From positions 19,190 to 83,189 of the forward strand of contig NZ_JAFBEP010000012.1 in assembly GCF_016908775.1 (NCBI RefSeq): a stretch of DNA of 64,000 nucleotides, given 5' to 3'. The notes under the pieces were generated by a model that saw only the letters and a program-made list of their open reading frames with translations, was not told the DNA's origin and did not search any database. Made by a program: the position numbers and the translations under genes. Position 1 is the stretch's first letter, and the number at the start of each line of letters is the position of its first letter. Below, one piece after another: positions 8,994 through 17,613 of the stretch. The stretch is from Defluviitalea raffinosedens (lineage in GTDB: Bacteria; Bacillota; Clostridia; Lachnospirales; Defluviitaleaceae).

Positions 8994-11900
8994 ATGATTA
9001 AAATTAAGAAACATAAATCTATTGCTGTAATTATGTTACTTGTTTTTTTCATTTCGCAAGTATTTAGCTTTAATGGTGCAATTATAGTTTATGCTGAGGA
9101 AGATATTCCAAATTCAATTGTAAATCCAGGCTTTGAAACAGGCGATATGACAGGATGGACCATATTAGAAGGAGAAGCTTTCAGTCAAGATAGCGTTTCA
9201 GGGGATCAGACCTGGTGGGTAGAAGCAATTCCTTATAACCAAGAAGGGAAATATCATCTGAATGGCTGGAAGTGTGAAGAAGCAGCGACAGGCAGAGTAC
9301 GTTCCACTACTTTTAGACTAGGAGGAAGTGGTTGGATTACTTTCAAACTTGGAGGAGGTAAAAATGTCAATTTAGTTCATATTAAAATCCGAGACGCAGA
9401 AACGGATGAAGTTTTGGCTATATATGGGAATACAGCTTTTGCGGATGTGAATTTCCCTAATATTGAATTGGGGATGCGTTTGGCCAATATGGAACAATAT
9501 AGAGCGGATTTATCTGAATACATAGGAAGAAAATTATATATTGAGATTGTTGACAATGCGACCAATGACTGGGGGCTAATTTTTGCTGATGCATTTTTTA
9601 CATATCATGAGACTGTACCTACAGAGGGATTACTTGCCAGAAACTTTCTTATAAAAAATCCAGGGTTTGAAACAGGAGATATAAGAGGCTGGACGGTTGT
9701 TGAAGGCGGTGCTTTTGGTCCCGATAGTGTATCTGGTGACATAACTTGGTGGGCTGAAGCCATTCCATATAACCAGGAAGGCCAATATCATTTAAATGGA
9801 TGGAAATATCCTGAATCAGAAAAAGGTAAGATTCGTTCTTCCACATTTATGCTGGCAGGCAGTGGTTGGATCACCTTTAAGCTTGGCGGTGGAGGAGATC
9901 CTAATAAAGTATATATCGAGGTATATGACGCAGATAAAAATGAGTTGGTTGCAGTCTATGCCAATACTGAGTTTGCGGATAAGAATTTCCCTAACATAGA
10001 CGAAGGTATGCGTCTGGCGAATATGGTGCAATATAGAGCAGACTTATCAGATTTTATTGGTAAGGATCTTTACATCCAAATTGTTGATGAGGCAACAGAA
10101 GGATGGGGCTTGATCTTTGCCGATGCATTCTTTACCTACCATGAGACGATACCTGCAGAAGGGGTGATAGCACAAAATAGGTATATTCCCCCCACAACGG
10201 TATCAAAATATGGAATACAAAATCCAGATTTTGAAACAGGTGATTTTGAAGGATGGGAAATCGAAGGCGATGCTTTCTTAGTATCTAATGAAAAGATTGA
10301 TTCTATCCATCCTAAAAATGCATATTATGCAGTCAGTCAAAAGGAGAAAATTGGCAGCATAAAGTCAACTAAATTCACTATAGGAAATGCGGCTCGAATA
10401 GAGTTTATGATTGGTGGAAACAGGGATACAGAAAATTTATATGTAGCATTACTAGATGCCGATACAGATGAAGTGCTTATAAAAGAGACACCTTCTTCTT
10501 CTGACTTTGAAACAGTAACATGGGAGCTTAAGCCATATCTTGGGGAAAAAGTATATATTCAAGTAGTGGATCAAACAAACACAGGTTTCATAATGGTAGA
10601 CGGCTTTGAAGTTAATAAAGGGCTGATAGCATACTGGTCATTTGATGAAATGCAGGGGAAATACGCAAAAGATAAGGCTGCTGATGCAGAAGATTATATT
10701 AACTATACATTTAACAACGCAAAGTATAAGCCGTCCACAGATCCTCAATGGAGAAACAATGGTGTCAAAAACGGTGCTTTATTATTTGATGGATATTCCA
10801 CATGGATTGAAAGAGAAGCTTCCAGGTTTGGAGAAATCTCTGATGAATTGACCATTGAAGCGTGGGTTGCACCAAGATCCTATGAATGGGGAGATGGTGG
10901 TAAACTATCTGCCATTGTAAATCAGTACAGTAAAGGTAAAAGAGAAGGATTTATTTTAGGAATGTATCGCCATGGAACATGGTCATTCCAAGTAGGTATT
11001 GGAAACAAATGGATAGAAGTATGGTCAGAAGATCAGGTTTTGGCAAAGAACCAGTGGTCCCATGTGGCAGCGACCTTTAGTAAAGATACATCAACGGCAA
11101 AAATATACTTGAATGGGGAATTGGTTGCAGAAGCACAGACTCCTGCTCAGAGATCTATCAATATTTCGGCTGCGAACCTGATGATTGGCAAAAATAATGA
11201 AGCAGTGAAATTAAACGGCGTTTTTGACTACAACATGTTTAACGGTTTAATCGACGAGTTAAAAATCTATAATAAAGCTTTTACAGATGAAGAAATTCAG
11301 AACCACTATGCTCAGGATTTAGCTCCATATAATGGCAATATTCCTCAAATTAAATATGAAGATATCGCCCTTGATCCCAAAGTTTACGATGGTGACAGAT
11401 ACCGTCCCCAATATCATGCAATTCCACCGGGACATTGGATGAATGAACCCCATGCTCCTATTTACTATAAGGGTAAATATCATTTATTCTATCAGCACAA
11501 TCCACAGGGACCTTTCTTCCATCAGATTCATTGGGGACATTGGGTAAGCGATGATTTGGTACATTGGGAATATATGCCTGTAGCATTGTCTCCACAAAAA
11601 GGAGATATTGCTCCTGATGGAATGTGGGCAGGAAGTGCAACCTATGATGCAAATGGAAAGCCTGTACTTTTATTTACAGCAGGCAATGACAGTAAAGCTC
11701 CTAATCAGGCTGTTGGTCTGGCAACACCAAAGGATATAAACGATCCTTATTTAAAAGAGTGGGAAGTTTATCCAAGACTTATCAACGAGCAAAAGCCGGG
11801 TATGGGGAAATTTGGAGAATTCAGAGATAACTTTACATGGAAAGACGGAGAAAAGTGGTATCAGATTGTAACGTCTGGTTCTACGATAACAAAGAGTGGT

Positions 11901-14900
11901 ACAGCACTCATTTATGTATCCGATGATTTATACAATTGGGAGTATAAAGGGGAACTATATCAGGCAGATTTGGACAAATACCCTTATTTAGGAACCGTGT
12001 GGGAATTGCCGGTACTTCTTCCTGTCAAAGATCAAAAAGGAAACCAAAAGTATATCCTGACAGTACTTCCGGCAGGAGAAAAAAGTGATGTAGAAGTATT
12101 TTACTGGATTGGCGAATTTGATAAAGAAAACTGTCGATTTATTCCAGACCATGAAGAACCAAAATTAATGGATCTTGGAGATTCAAAATTTACTGGCGGA
12201 GCAGGCATGGTTGATCCCAAAACAGGAAGAACGATTTTCTTCACTATTGCACAGTTGATCAACGGCACTGCTGGAAATCAATTCTATTATGATTTAGGAT
12301 GGGCTCATAATGCTGGATTACCCATAAGTTTAAGCTTAGGGGATGATGGAGAACTTCGCTTAGAACCTATAGAAGAACTGAAATCTTTAAGAGGAAAGCA
12401 ACTGGTATCCTTATCAAATAAGAGCTTGGAAGAAGCAAATCAACTCATCCAGGATATTCAGGGAGATACTTTAGAAATTGAACTGGAAATTGAACCAGAA
12501 GATGCAAAGAAATTTGGTATTAAAGTAAGACGTACGCCAAATGGGGAAGAAGAAACCTTACTGTATTATAATAAAGAAGATCAAACTTTCAGCGTAGACA
12601 GAACCAAAACAACTTCTGACCCCGACTTGAAAATGAGTTCAGGTATTCAAGGTGGAAAAGTAGACTTAAAAGGAGAGAACCTGCAATTACATATCTACCT
12701 GGATCGTTCAATGGTTGAAGCCTATATCAATCACAGAAAGAGTCTGACAACAAGAGTTTTCCCAAGCAAAGGGGATGCAATGGGCCTTAAACTATGGGCA
12801 GATGGAAATATTACAGTTAAATCAATGAATGTGTGGGAAATGAAATCTGCCTATGGAGATGGAAGCATTGTGCCAGGATATTGGACCGAATTTACCAACA
12901 GTACTCCAGAAAATGTAGGACATTTAGTTAACCATGATTTTGCAACAGGAGATTTAACTGGATGGATCGTTGCAGAAGGTAATGCCTTTACCGATGCTCA
13001 TGTAACAGACGTTGATACATACTGGGGTGGTAAATTTAATCCTACTGGAGAAATACCTGGGAAATACCATTACTGGGGATTCAATGAAGCCCTTGGAGGA
13101 GATTCCCTTACAGGAGTAATGAAATCACAGAACTTTATACTTGGTGGAGACGGACAGATTGATTTTCTGATAGGCGGAGGCAATGACATTGACCGATTAT
13201 ATGTAGCCCTGGTAAGAGCATCAGATGAACAGGAATTATTTAAGGCAACGGGCCGAAATTCTGAAGAATATTCTCGTGTCCTGTGGAATGCTTCAGAATA
13301 TATAGGGGAAGAATTATATATCAAAGTAGTTGACAACCACACTGGAGGATTTGGACATCTTAATCTTGATGATGTTAATGTACCTGTTAAATTAGAACCT
13401 CTTATGATTGATGGAATTCCTTCAAAGCTTAAAATTGGTCAGCAAGCACAGACCGTTGTAAGTGTTGTATATGATAAGAACTATTCAAAAGATGTGACTT
13501 TTGAGTGTACTTTTAAAATCAGTAATCCTACTATTGCTGAAGTGGATAGCCATGGGTTGATTACAGCTAAAAAAAGAGGTGCTACAGTTGTAGAAGCTGT
13601 GTATGAAAGCCTTCAAGGACGTCACAAAGGCGTATTCTCATTCACTGTTGTTGATTCAGGAAGCAGCAGTGGGGATAATAATAGTAAACCATCTTCAGGT
13701 GCAACAAATCAGCCTGTAAATGAACCTTTATCAACAGTTCTCAGCAATACTAAAGGGGTTGAGCTCCTTATAGAAGGAAAAACATCGAAAACTGCAGAGG
13801 GTAGAATTGTATTCACTGTAACGGCAGATGAAGACATGATGGAAAAAGCCCTTGTTGCATTGAAAAATACAGATGGAAAAGTGCTAAAAATTAATGTAAA
13901 AAATGTAAGAGATCTTGCTGAAGTCATTATACCCATTAAGTCCATTCTGAAAGTACAAAAAGAAGTTCCCAATGTGGTGATCGAAATTGAAACGAACCAT
14001 GGAAACTACAAATTGCCAATTCGTCTGATAGACTTTTCATCCATAAGCGATGACCTGGGTGTATCAGTAGAACAAGGTAAACTTAAAATATCCATTGGTT
14101 CGGCAGATGATGAACAAGTAAAAGCAGTTATGAGGATTGCACAAGAGTCAGGATTAAATGTGCTTTCTGATATCATTGATTTTGGCATAACGATTGAAGC
14201 AGAGGGTAAAAGCAAAGGATTTAATGATTTTGGCAGTACCTATGTGGAAAGAAGTATTTATGTCGATAAAGTGTCTGATAATAGATATTCAACAGCTGTA
14301 ATGTATAATCCCCAAACTCATGAACTATCCTTTGTACCTTCTATATTTGATGTCAAAGAAGGAAAAGCAATTGTTACGATTAAAAGAAACCGTAACAGTA
14401 TTTATGCAGTTGTTGAAAATAACAAATCTTTTGAAGATGTTACATCCCATTGGGCAAAAGAAGATATAGAGTTACTTGCTTCGAAACTTGTTGTAAAAGG
14501 TGTAGACAGTAAAAGATTTAATCCTAATGGTAAGGTAACAAGAGCTGAATTTGCTGCAATGTTGGTAAGGGCTCTTGGCTTGTCAACAGATCAGGCACAA
14601 GCTGTTTTTAAAGATGTAGATGAGAATTCATGGTATGGAGGTATTGTACAGAAGGCAGTTCAGGCTAAGATCATCAATGGATACGAAGATGGTACATTCA
14701 GACCCCATGAAAACATTACACGTCAAGAAATGGCAGTTATGATTATACGTGCTTTTGAATTTACAGGTACAACAGTAGATGTTCATGAGAATGAAGAAAA
14801 CCTGTTGTCTGAATTTACAGATGGGGATGGGATTCAACCATGGGCAAAAGAAGCAATAGCAAAAGCTGTGAGAGCTTCTATTGTCAGTGGAAGAAGTGAA

Positions 14901-14990
14901 AGTGAATTTGTTCCCAATGGAACAGCAACACGGGCAGAAGCTGCAAAAATGATTAAGAATTTATTAAAATATGTTGACTTTATAAATTAA
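8994..14990 (+). CDS. SLH-anchored multidomain GH32 fructanase (levanase/inulinase-like)
   Basis: A 1998-residue cell-surface enzyme; ATG 8994 follows TTGGAGGGGG. Domains in order: signal peptide (1-35); three N-terminal beta-sandwich carbohydrate-binding-like modules beginning NPGFETGDMTGW (about 44), NPGFETGDIRGW (222) and NPDFETGDFEGW (410), the first two nearly identical; a LamG-like domain (543-775); GH32 (about 799-1284); a fourth binding module (NHDFATGDLTGW, about 1312); a Big_2-like domain (about 1468-1560); a linker domain; and three SLH repeats (about 1811-1998) that would bind secondary cell-wall polymer. The GH32 motifs are divergent: WMNEPHAP puts Glu818 where the Asp nucleophile is expected, the RDP motif reads FRDNF (Asp945), and the acid/base motif reads VWELP (Glu1004). 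It would degrade fructan at the surface to feed the transporter. Substrate and activity are inferred. Confidence 0.88.
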   Translation: MIKIKKHKSIAVIMLLVFFISQVFSFNGAIIVYAEEDIPNSIVNPGFETGDMTGWTILEGEAFSQDSVSGDQTWWVEAIPYNQEGKYHLNGWKCEEAATGRVRSTTFRLGGSGWITFKLGGGKNVNLVHIKIRDAETDEVLAIYGNTAFADVNFPNIELGMRLANMEQYRADLSEYIGRKLYIEIVDNATNDWGLIFADAFFTYHETVPTEGLLARNFLIKNPGFETGDIRGWTVVEGGAFGPDSVSGDITWWAEAIPYNQEGQYHLNGWKYPESEKGKIRSSTFMLAGSGWITFKLGGGGDPNKVYIEVYDADKNELVAVYANTEFADKNFPNIDEGMRLANMVQYRADLSDFIGKDLYIQIVDEATEGWGLIFADAFFTYHETIPAEGVIAQNRYIPPTTVSKYGIQNPDFETGDFEGWEIEGDAFLVSNEKIDSIHPKNAYYAVSQKEKIGSIKSTKFTIGNAARIEFMIGGNRDTENLYVALLDADTDEVLIKETPSSSDFETVTWELKPYLGEKVYIQVVDQTNTGFIMVDGFEVNKGLIAYWSFDEMQGKYAKDKAADAEDYINYTFNNAKYKPSTDPQWRNNGVKNGALLFDGYSTWIEREASRFGEISDELTIEAWVAPRSYEWGDGGKLSAIVNQYSKGKREGFILGMYRHGTWSFQVGIGNKWIEVWSEDQVLAKNQWSHVAATFSKDTSTAKIYLNGELVAEAQTPAQRSINISAANLMIGKNNEAVKLNGVFDYNMFNGLIDELKIYNKAFTDEEIQNHYAQDLAPYNGNIPQIKYEDIALDPKVYDGDRYRPQYHAIPPGHWMNEPHAPIYYKGKYHLFYQHNPQGPFFHQIHWGHWVSDDLVHWEYMPVALSPQKGDIAPDGMWAGSATYDANGKPVLLFTAGNDSKAPNQAVGLATPKDINDPYLKEWEVYPRLINEQKPGMGKFGEFRDNFTWKDGEKWYQIVTSGSTITKSGTALIYVSDDLYNWEYKGELYQADLDKYPYLGTVWELPVLLPVKDQKGNQKYILTVLPAGEKSDVEVFYWIGEFDKENCRFIPDHEEPKLMDLGDSKFTGGAGMVDPKTGRTIFFTIAQLINGTAGNQFYYDLGWAHNAGLPISLSLGDDGELRLEPIEELKSLRGKQLVSLSNKSLEEANQLIQDIQGDTLEIELEIEPEDAKKFGIKVRRTPNGEEETLLYYNKEDQTFSVDRTKTTSDPDLKMSSGIQGGKVDLKGENLQLHIYLDRSMVEAYINHRKSLTTRVFPSKGDAMGLKLWADGNITVKSMNVWEMKSAYGDGSIVPGYWTEFTNSTPENVGHLVNHDFATGDLTGWIVAEGNAFTDAHVTDVDTYWGGKFNPTGEIPGKYHYWGFNEALGGDSLTGVMKSQNFILGGDGQIDFLIGGGNDIDRLYVALVRASDEQELFKATGRNSEEYSRVLWNASEYIGEELYIKVVDNHTGGFGHLNLDDVNVPVKLEPLMIDGIPSKLKIGQQAQTVVSVVYDKNYSKDVTFECTFKISNPTIAEVDSHGLITAKKRGATVVEAVYESLQGRHKGVFSFTVVDSGSSSGDNNSKPSSGATNQPVNEPLSTVLSNTKGVELLIEGKTSKTAEGRIVFTVTADEDMMEKALVALKNTDGKVLKINVKNVRDLAEVIIPIKSILKVQKEVPNVVIEIETNHGNYKLPIRLIDFSSISDDLGVSVEQGKLKISIGSADDEQVKAVMRIAQESGLNVLSDIIDFGITIEAEGKSKGFNDFGSTYVERSIYVDKVSDNRYSTAVMYNPQTHELSFVPSIFDVKEGKAIVTIKRNRNSIYAVVENNKSFEDVTSHWAKEDIELLASKLVVKGVDSKRFNPNGKVTRAEFAAMLVRALGLSTDQAQAVFKDVDENSWYGGIVQKAVQAKIINGYEDGTFRPHENITRQEMAVMIIRAFEFTGTTVDVHENEENLLSEFTDGDGIQPWAKEAIAKAVRASIVSGRSESEFVPNGTATRAEAAKMIKNLLKYVDFIN

Positions 14991-15022
14991 TAAAAGTATA
15001 AACAGATTAAAAGATTATATTA

Positions 15023-15053
15023 CCCCCTGCAAGTATCAATATAAAGCAGGGGG
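15023..15053 (+). terminator. GC-rich hairpin between fructanase and fructokinase genes
   Basis: CCCCCTGC at 15023-15030 pairs perfectly with GCAGGGGG at 15046-15053. No T-run follows, so this is more likely a processing or stability element, or a partial terminator, than a strong stop. It sits in the 88-bp gap before the fructokinase start. Confidence 0.4.
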
Positions 15054-15078
15054 ATACAAGCTGAAGAGGTGACAGGAT

Positions 15079-16047
15079 ATGTATGATGTTGTAGCATTAG
15101 GAGAACTATTGATTGATTTTACGCCTGCAGGATTATCTTCCAATCAGTGTTTCTTGTTTGAGCAGAATCCTGGAGGAGCACCAGCCAATGTATTATCAGT
15201 ACTTTCAAAATTTAACAAGGCAACTGGTTTCATTGGTAAATTAGGTAATGATCAGTTTGGACATTTTTTAAAAGGAGTATTAGATGACATCAACGTTTCA
15301 ACAGAAGGCATTGTATTTGATGATGAAGTTAGAACAACCTTGGCTTTTGTGCATTTGGATGAGAATGGTGACAGAAAGTTTAGTTTTTACCGTAACCCTG
15401 GTGCGGATATGATGTTAAAAGAAGAAGAGATCAATCTGGAAATGATTAAGAATTCAAAAGTATTCCACTTTGGTTCTCTCTCAATGACTCATGAACCAGC
15501 AAGAAGTGCAACCCTTAAGGCCTTAAAATATGCTAAAGAAAAGGATTTGCTTGTTTCTTATGATCCCAATTACAGGCCTCTGTTATGGAAAAGTATTGAG
15601 GAAGCCAAGCAACAGATTAAGGAAGGACTCAGATATGCAGATATTCTGAAAGTATCTGAAGAAGAACTTGAACTTATAACAGGTATTGATGACATGAAAA
15701 AAGCAACAGAATTTTTATACAAGGGGTATGATATACCGTTCATTACAGTTACTTTAGGAGATAAAGGCAGTTATTTTAGAAAAGCTGATGATGAAGGATA
15801 TGTTTCTCCATATAAGGTGAAAGCAATTGACACCACAGGGGCAGGAGATGGCTTCCTGGGGGCGTTACTGTATCAAATTTTGGAAAGTGGTAAAGTCATT
15901 AAAGAACTGGAAATTTCAGAACTTGAAAATATGCTTAGGTTTTCAAATGCGACTGGCGCCTTAATCACAATGAAGAGAGGAGCCATTCCTGCAATACCGA
16001 CATTAGAAGAAGTTTATGACTTTATAAAAACTCAAGGAAATCATTAA
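15079..16047 (+). CDS. PfkB-family fructokinase
   Basis: A 322-residue ribokinase/PfkB sugar kinase. The N-terminal signature (DVVALGELLIDFTPAG), the GGAPANV motif and the C-terminal DTTGAGDGFLGALL motif with catalytic-base Asp257 are all present. A GAAGAGGTGACAGGAT ribosome region precedes ATG 15079. It would phosphorylate cytoplasmic fructose released by the GH32 enzymes, feeding glycolysis. It is the last gene of the fructan operon and is followed by a hairpin at 16095-16134. Other PfkB sugar kinases are possible from motifs alone, but the neighbours favour fructose. Confidence 0.88.
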   Translation: MYDVVALGELLIDFTPAGLSSNQCFLFEQNPGGAPANVLSVLSKFNKATGFIGKLGNDQFGHFLKGVLDDINVSTEGIVFDDEVRTTLAFVHLDENGDRKFSFYRNPGADMMLKEEEINLEMIKNSKVFHFGSLSMTHEPARSATLKALKYAKEKDLLVSYDPNYRPLLWKSIEEAKQQIKEGLRYADILKVSEEELELITGIDDMKKATEFLYKGYDIPFITVTLGDKGSYFRKADDEGYVSPYKVKAIDTTGAGDGFLGALLYQILESGKVIKELEISELENMLRFSNATGALITMKRGAIPAIPTLEEVYDFIKTQGNH

Positions 16048-16094
16048 AAATGATTATAGATTAAGTATTTTCTCTTCATGTTTCACTTACGTAT

Positions 16095-16134
16095 ATGTCT
16101 CCTGTTAGCAATGATTTTGACAGGAGGCATTTTT
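16095..16134 (+). terminator. Rho-independent terminator of the fructan operon
   Basis: An ATGTCTCCTGT / ACAGGAGGCAT stem (16095-16105 and 16120-16130) ends in TTTTT. It closes the plus-strand fructan operon. The rest of the gap to 16277 shows only the AAAGGGGG ribosome site of the next gene. Confidence 0.7.
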
Positions 16135-16277
16135 AATGTGAATCATTTTCAATCTATTATGGATGGGTATAAAGTTGTTGTCTTTCAGAAATATTTACCT
16201 TATTTTAAGACTTTCAAAAGATTTTATCGTATATAATTATATACAGTATTTAATACAGACATAAAGGGGGATCTTTT

Positions 16278-16841
16278 TTGAAAAAGATTATCGGCAGTGT
16301 TTTAATATTTATTTGTTTATCCCATCCTGCGCAAGTGATCAAGAATACAGATATAAGTTCAGAGCTATTACATATTCGTCCATTTTACGTTCAAATCATT
16401 GATGATGAGTTAAAGAAAAGGGATGTTGCTAAGATTGAGGACAAGGATCAGCAGGTACAATCCCTGCTCGACCTATTACATACGAATACCCGTCGGCTTA
16501 GTGAGTTGTTAGAAAGTAAAAACAACACCATTACCATGGTTCAATCTAAAATGAATGAAAAGGCGAGAGCAAGACAGAGAATGACAGAAGAGCAGATACA
16601 GACATTCAATGAATTTATTCGGAATGTTGAAGCAGAATCTTCAAAGATTCAAACCGCTCTTGCACAAATTAATGAATTAAAAGATATGAAAGAAGTACAG
16701 CAGCAAATTATGAAGGAAGATATGGATTATGACAAAATATTAGAAAAGCTTAATGAAATCACAGAACATCAATCGGTTGCTATAGACAAACTGGAACAAA
16801 TCGTACAGTTAGGAAATTATACAGCAGCCGTATTAGCATAG
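16278..16841 (+). CDS. Secreted coiled-coil protein of unknown function
   Basis: A 187-residue protein. TTG 16278 is well supported by AAAGGGGGATC just upstream. The N-terminus (MKKIIGSVLIFICLSHPAQ) looks like a secretion signal or membrane anchor. The remainder, about residues 45-180, is rich in Glu, Lys, Gln and Leu with heptad-like spacing and no aromatic core, which suggests a long helical coiled coil. I recognise no family. It faces the Cys-motif module genes tail to tail across a bidirectional terminator and lies outside the fructan operon. A surface or appendage-related role is only a guess from position. Confidence 0.6.
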   Translation: MKKIIGSVLIFICLSHPAQVIKNTDISSELLHIRPFYVQIIDDELKKRDVAKIEDKDQQVQSLLDLLHTNTRRLSELLESKNNTITMVQSKMNEKARARQRMTEEQIQTFNEFIRNVEAESSKIQTALAQINELKDMKEVQQQIMKEDMDYDKILEKLNEITEHQSVAIDKLEQIVQLGNYTAAVLA

Positions 16842-16868
16842 AGTAAAAAAGAACTTCGTTTGAGCTTT

Positions 16869-16922
16869 GAAGTGAACCCCTTTTAGTAGACTTTGTTTTG
16901 TCTAACAAAAGGGGTTCACTTC
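16869..16922. terminator. Bidirectional terminator
   Basis: A perfect 15-bp inverted repeat, GAAGTGAACCCCTTT at 16869-16883 and AAAGGGGTTCACTTC at 16908-16922, with a further GTAGAC/GTCTA pairing inside the loop. It separates the convergent genes ending at 16841 and 16936. Confidence 0.7.
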
Positions 16923-16935
16923 ATTTGATGGGTGG

Positions 16936-17613
16936 TTATGATTTAGATTTTTTATTAACCTGATCTCTTAAACAAGCTGAAACAGATAATACAGCGGGAT
17001 TTTCCAGATTCGATATATTAACCAGCAGAGCTTTCATATTTTCTGAACGAATGACAGTGGTTGATGTAATAGTCTCTACCACATCAGGTTGGTTAAATCG
17101 CTTAATGATTACATTAATTTCAACTTCTTGTGGTAAAAGTTGTGATGGATTAATTTCAAAAGATCCAGTTACAGGAACTGTTGATTGCCATAGAAGAAAG
17201 TCTTCATTTATTGGTATATTCCAATAAGATGAAAAAAAGGTGCATTGTAAAGAGTCAGGACAACATGGATTTTTTTGTTTGCAATTTATATCTGTAAGTG
17301 TTTGGGTACAAAGCTCAAAGTAAAGGTCTGCAGGACCATTTGCGACGGAAACTTCAATTTTTCTGACATTATCTCCGGTAAATGCAAAGGATTGGCCAGG
17401 CTGTAAAATTCGAGTAACTACTTTTCCGTTAAATAGGAGAAACCTAATTGTGACAGCAGCTGGATTAAAGCTTCCATTAAAGATAAATGCTCCCTTTATC
17501 GGAATATAGCTTTTCCATATTGTGCCGCTCTCATATATATAAAAATATTCCATACATTCTAATGGAGCAGGGCAGCATAATTTCGGTTTACCTGTTAATA
17601 CTTGCAGGGCCAT
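16936..17613 (-). CDS. Two-module Cys-motif beta protein, Ena/DUF3992-like
   Basis: A 225-residue protein starting MALQVLTGKPKLCCPAPLEC; ATG 17613 has AAAGGAGATG upstream. It contains two modules that open with CCPAPLEC and CCPDSLQC (CC-x5-C). Module 1 continues with WKSYIPIKGAFIFN, FNGKVVTRILQPGQSFAFT and VANGPADLYFELCTQ. The PGxSxxFT turn, the paired strands and the Cys-bearing last strand are what recall DUF3992 endospore-appendage subunits. The start lies inside the end of the six-module gene upstream (19-nt overlap), so the two form a translationally coupled operon. There is no signal peptide. An intracellularly made structural protein crosslinked by disulfides, as in spores, is a reasonable hypothesis. 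Confidence 0.65.
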   Translation of the reverse strand: MALQVLTGKPKLCCPAPLECMEYFYIYESGTIWKSYIPIKGAFIFNGSFNPAAVTIRFLLFNGKVVTRILQPGQSFAFTGDNVRKIEVSVANGPADLYFELCTQTLTDINCKQKNPCCPDSLQCTFFSSYWNIPINEDFLLWQSTVPVTGSFEINPSQLLPQEVEINVIIKRFNQPDVVETITSTTVIRSENMKALLVNISNLENPAVLSVSACLRDQVNKKSKS

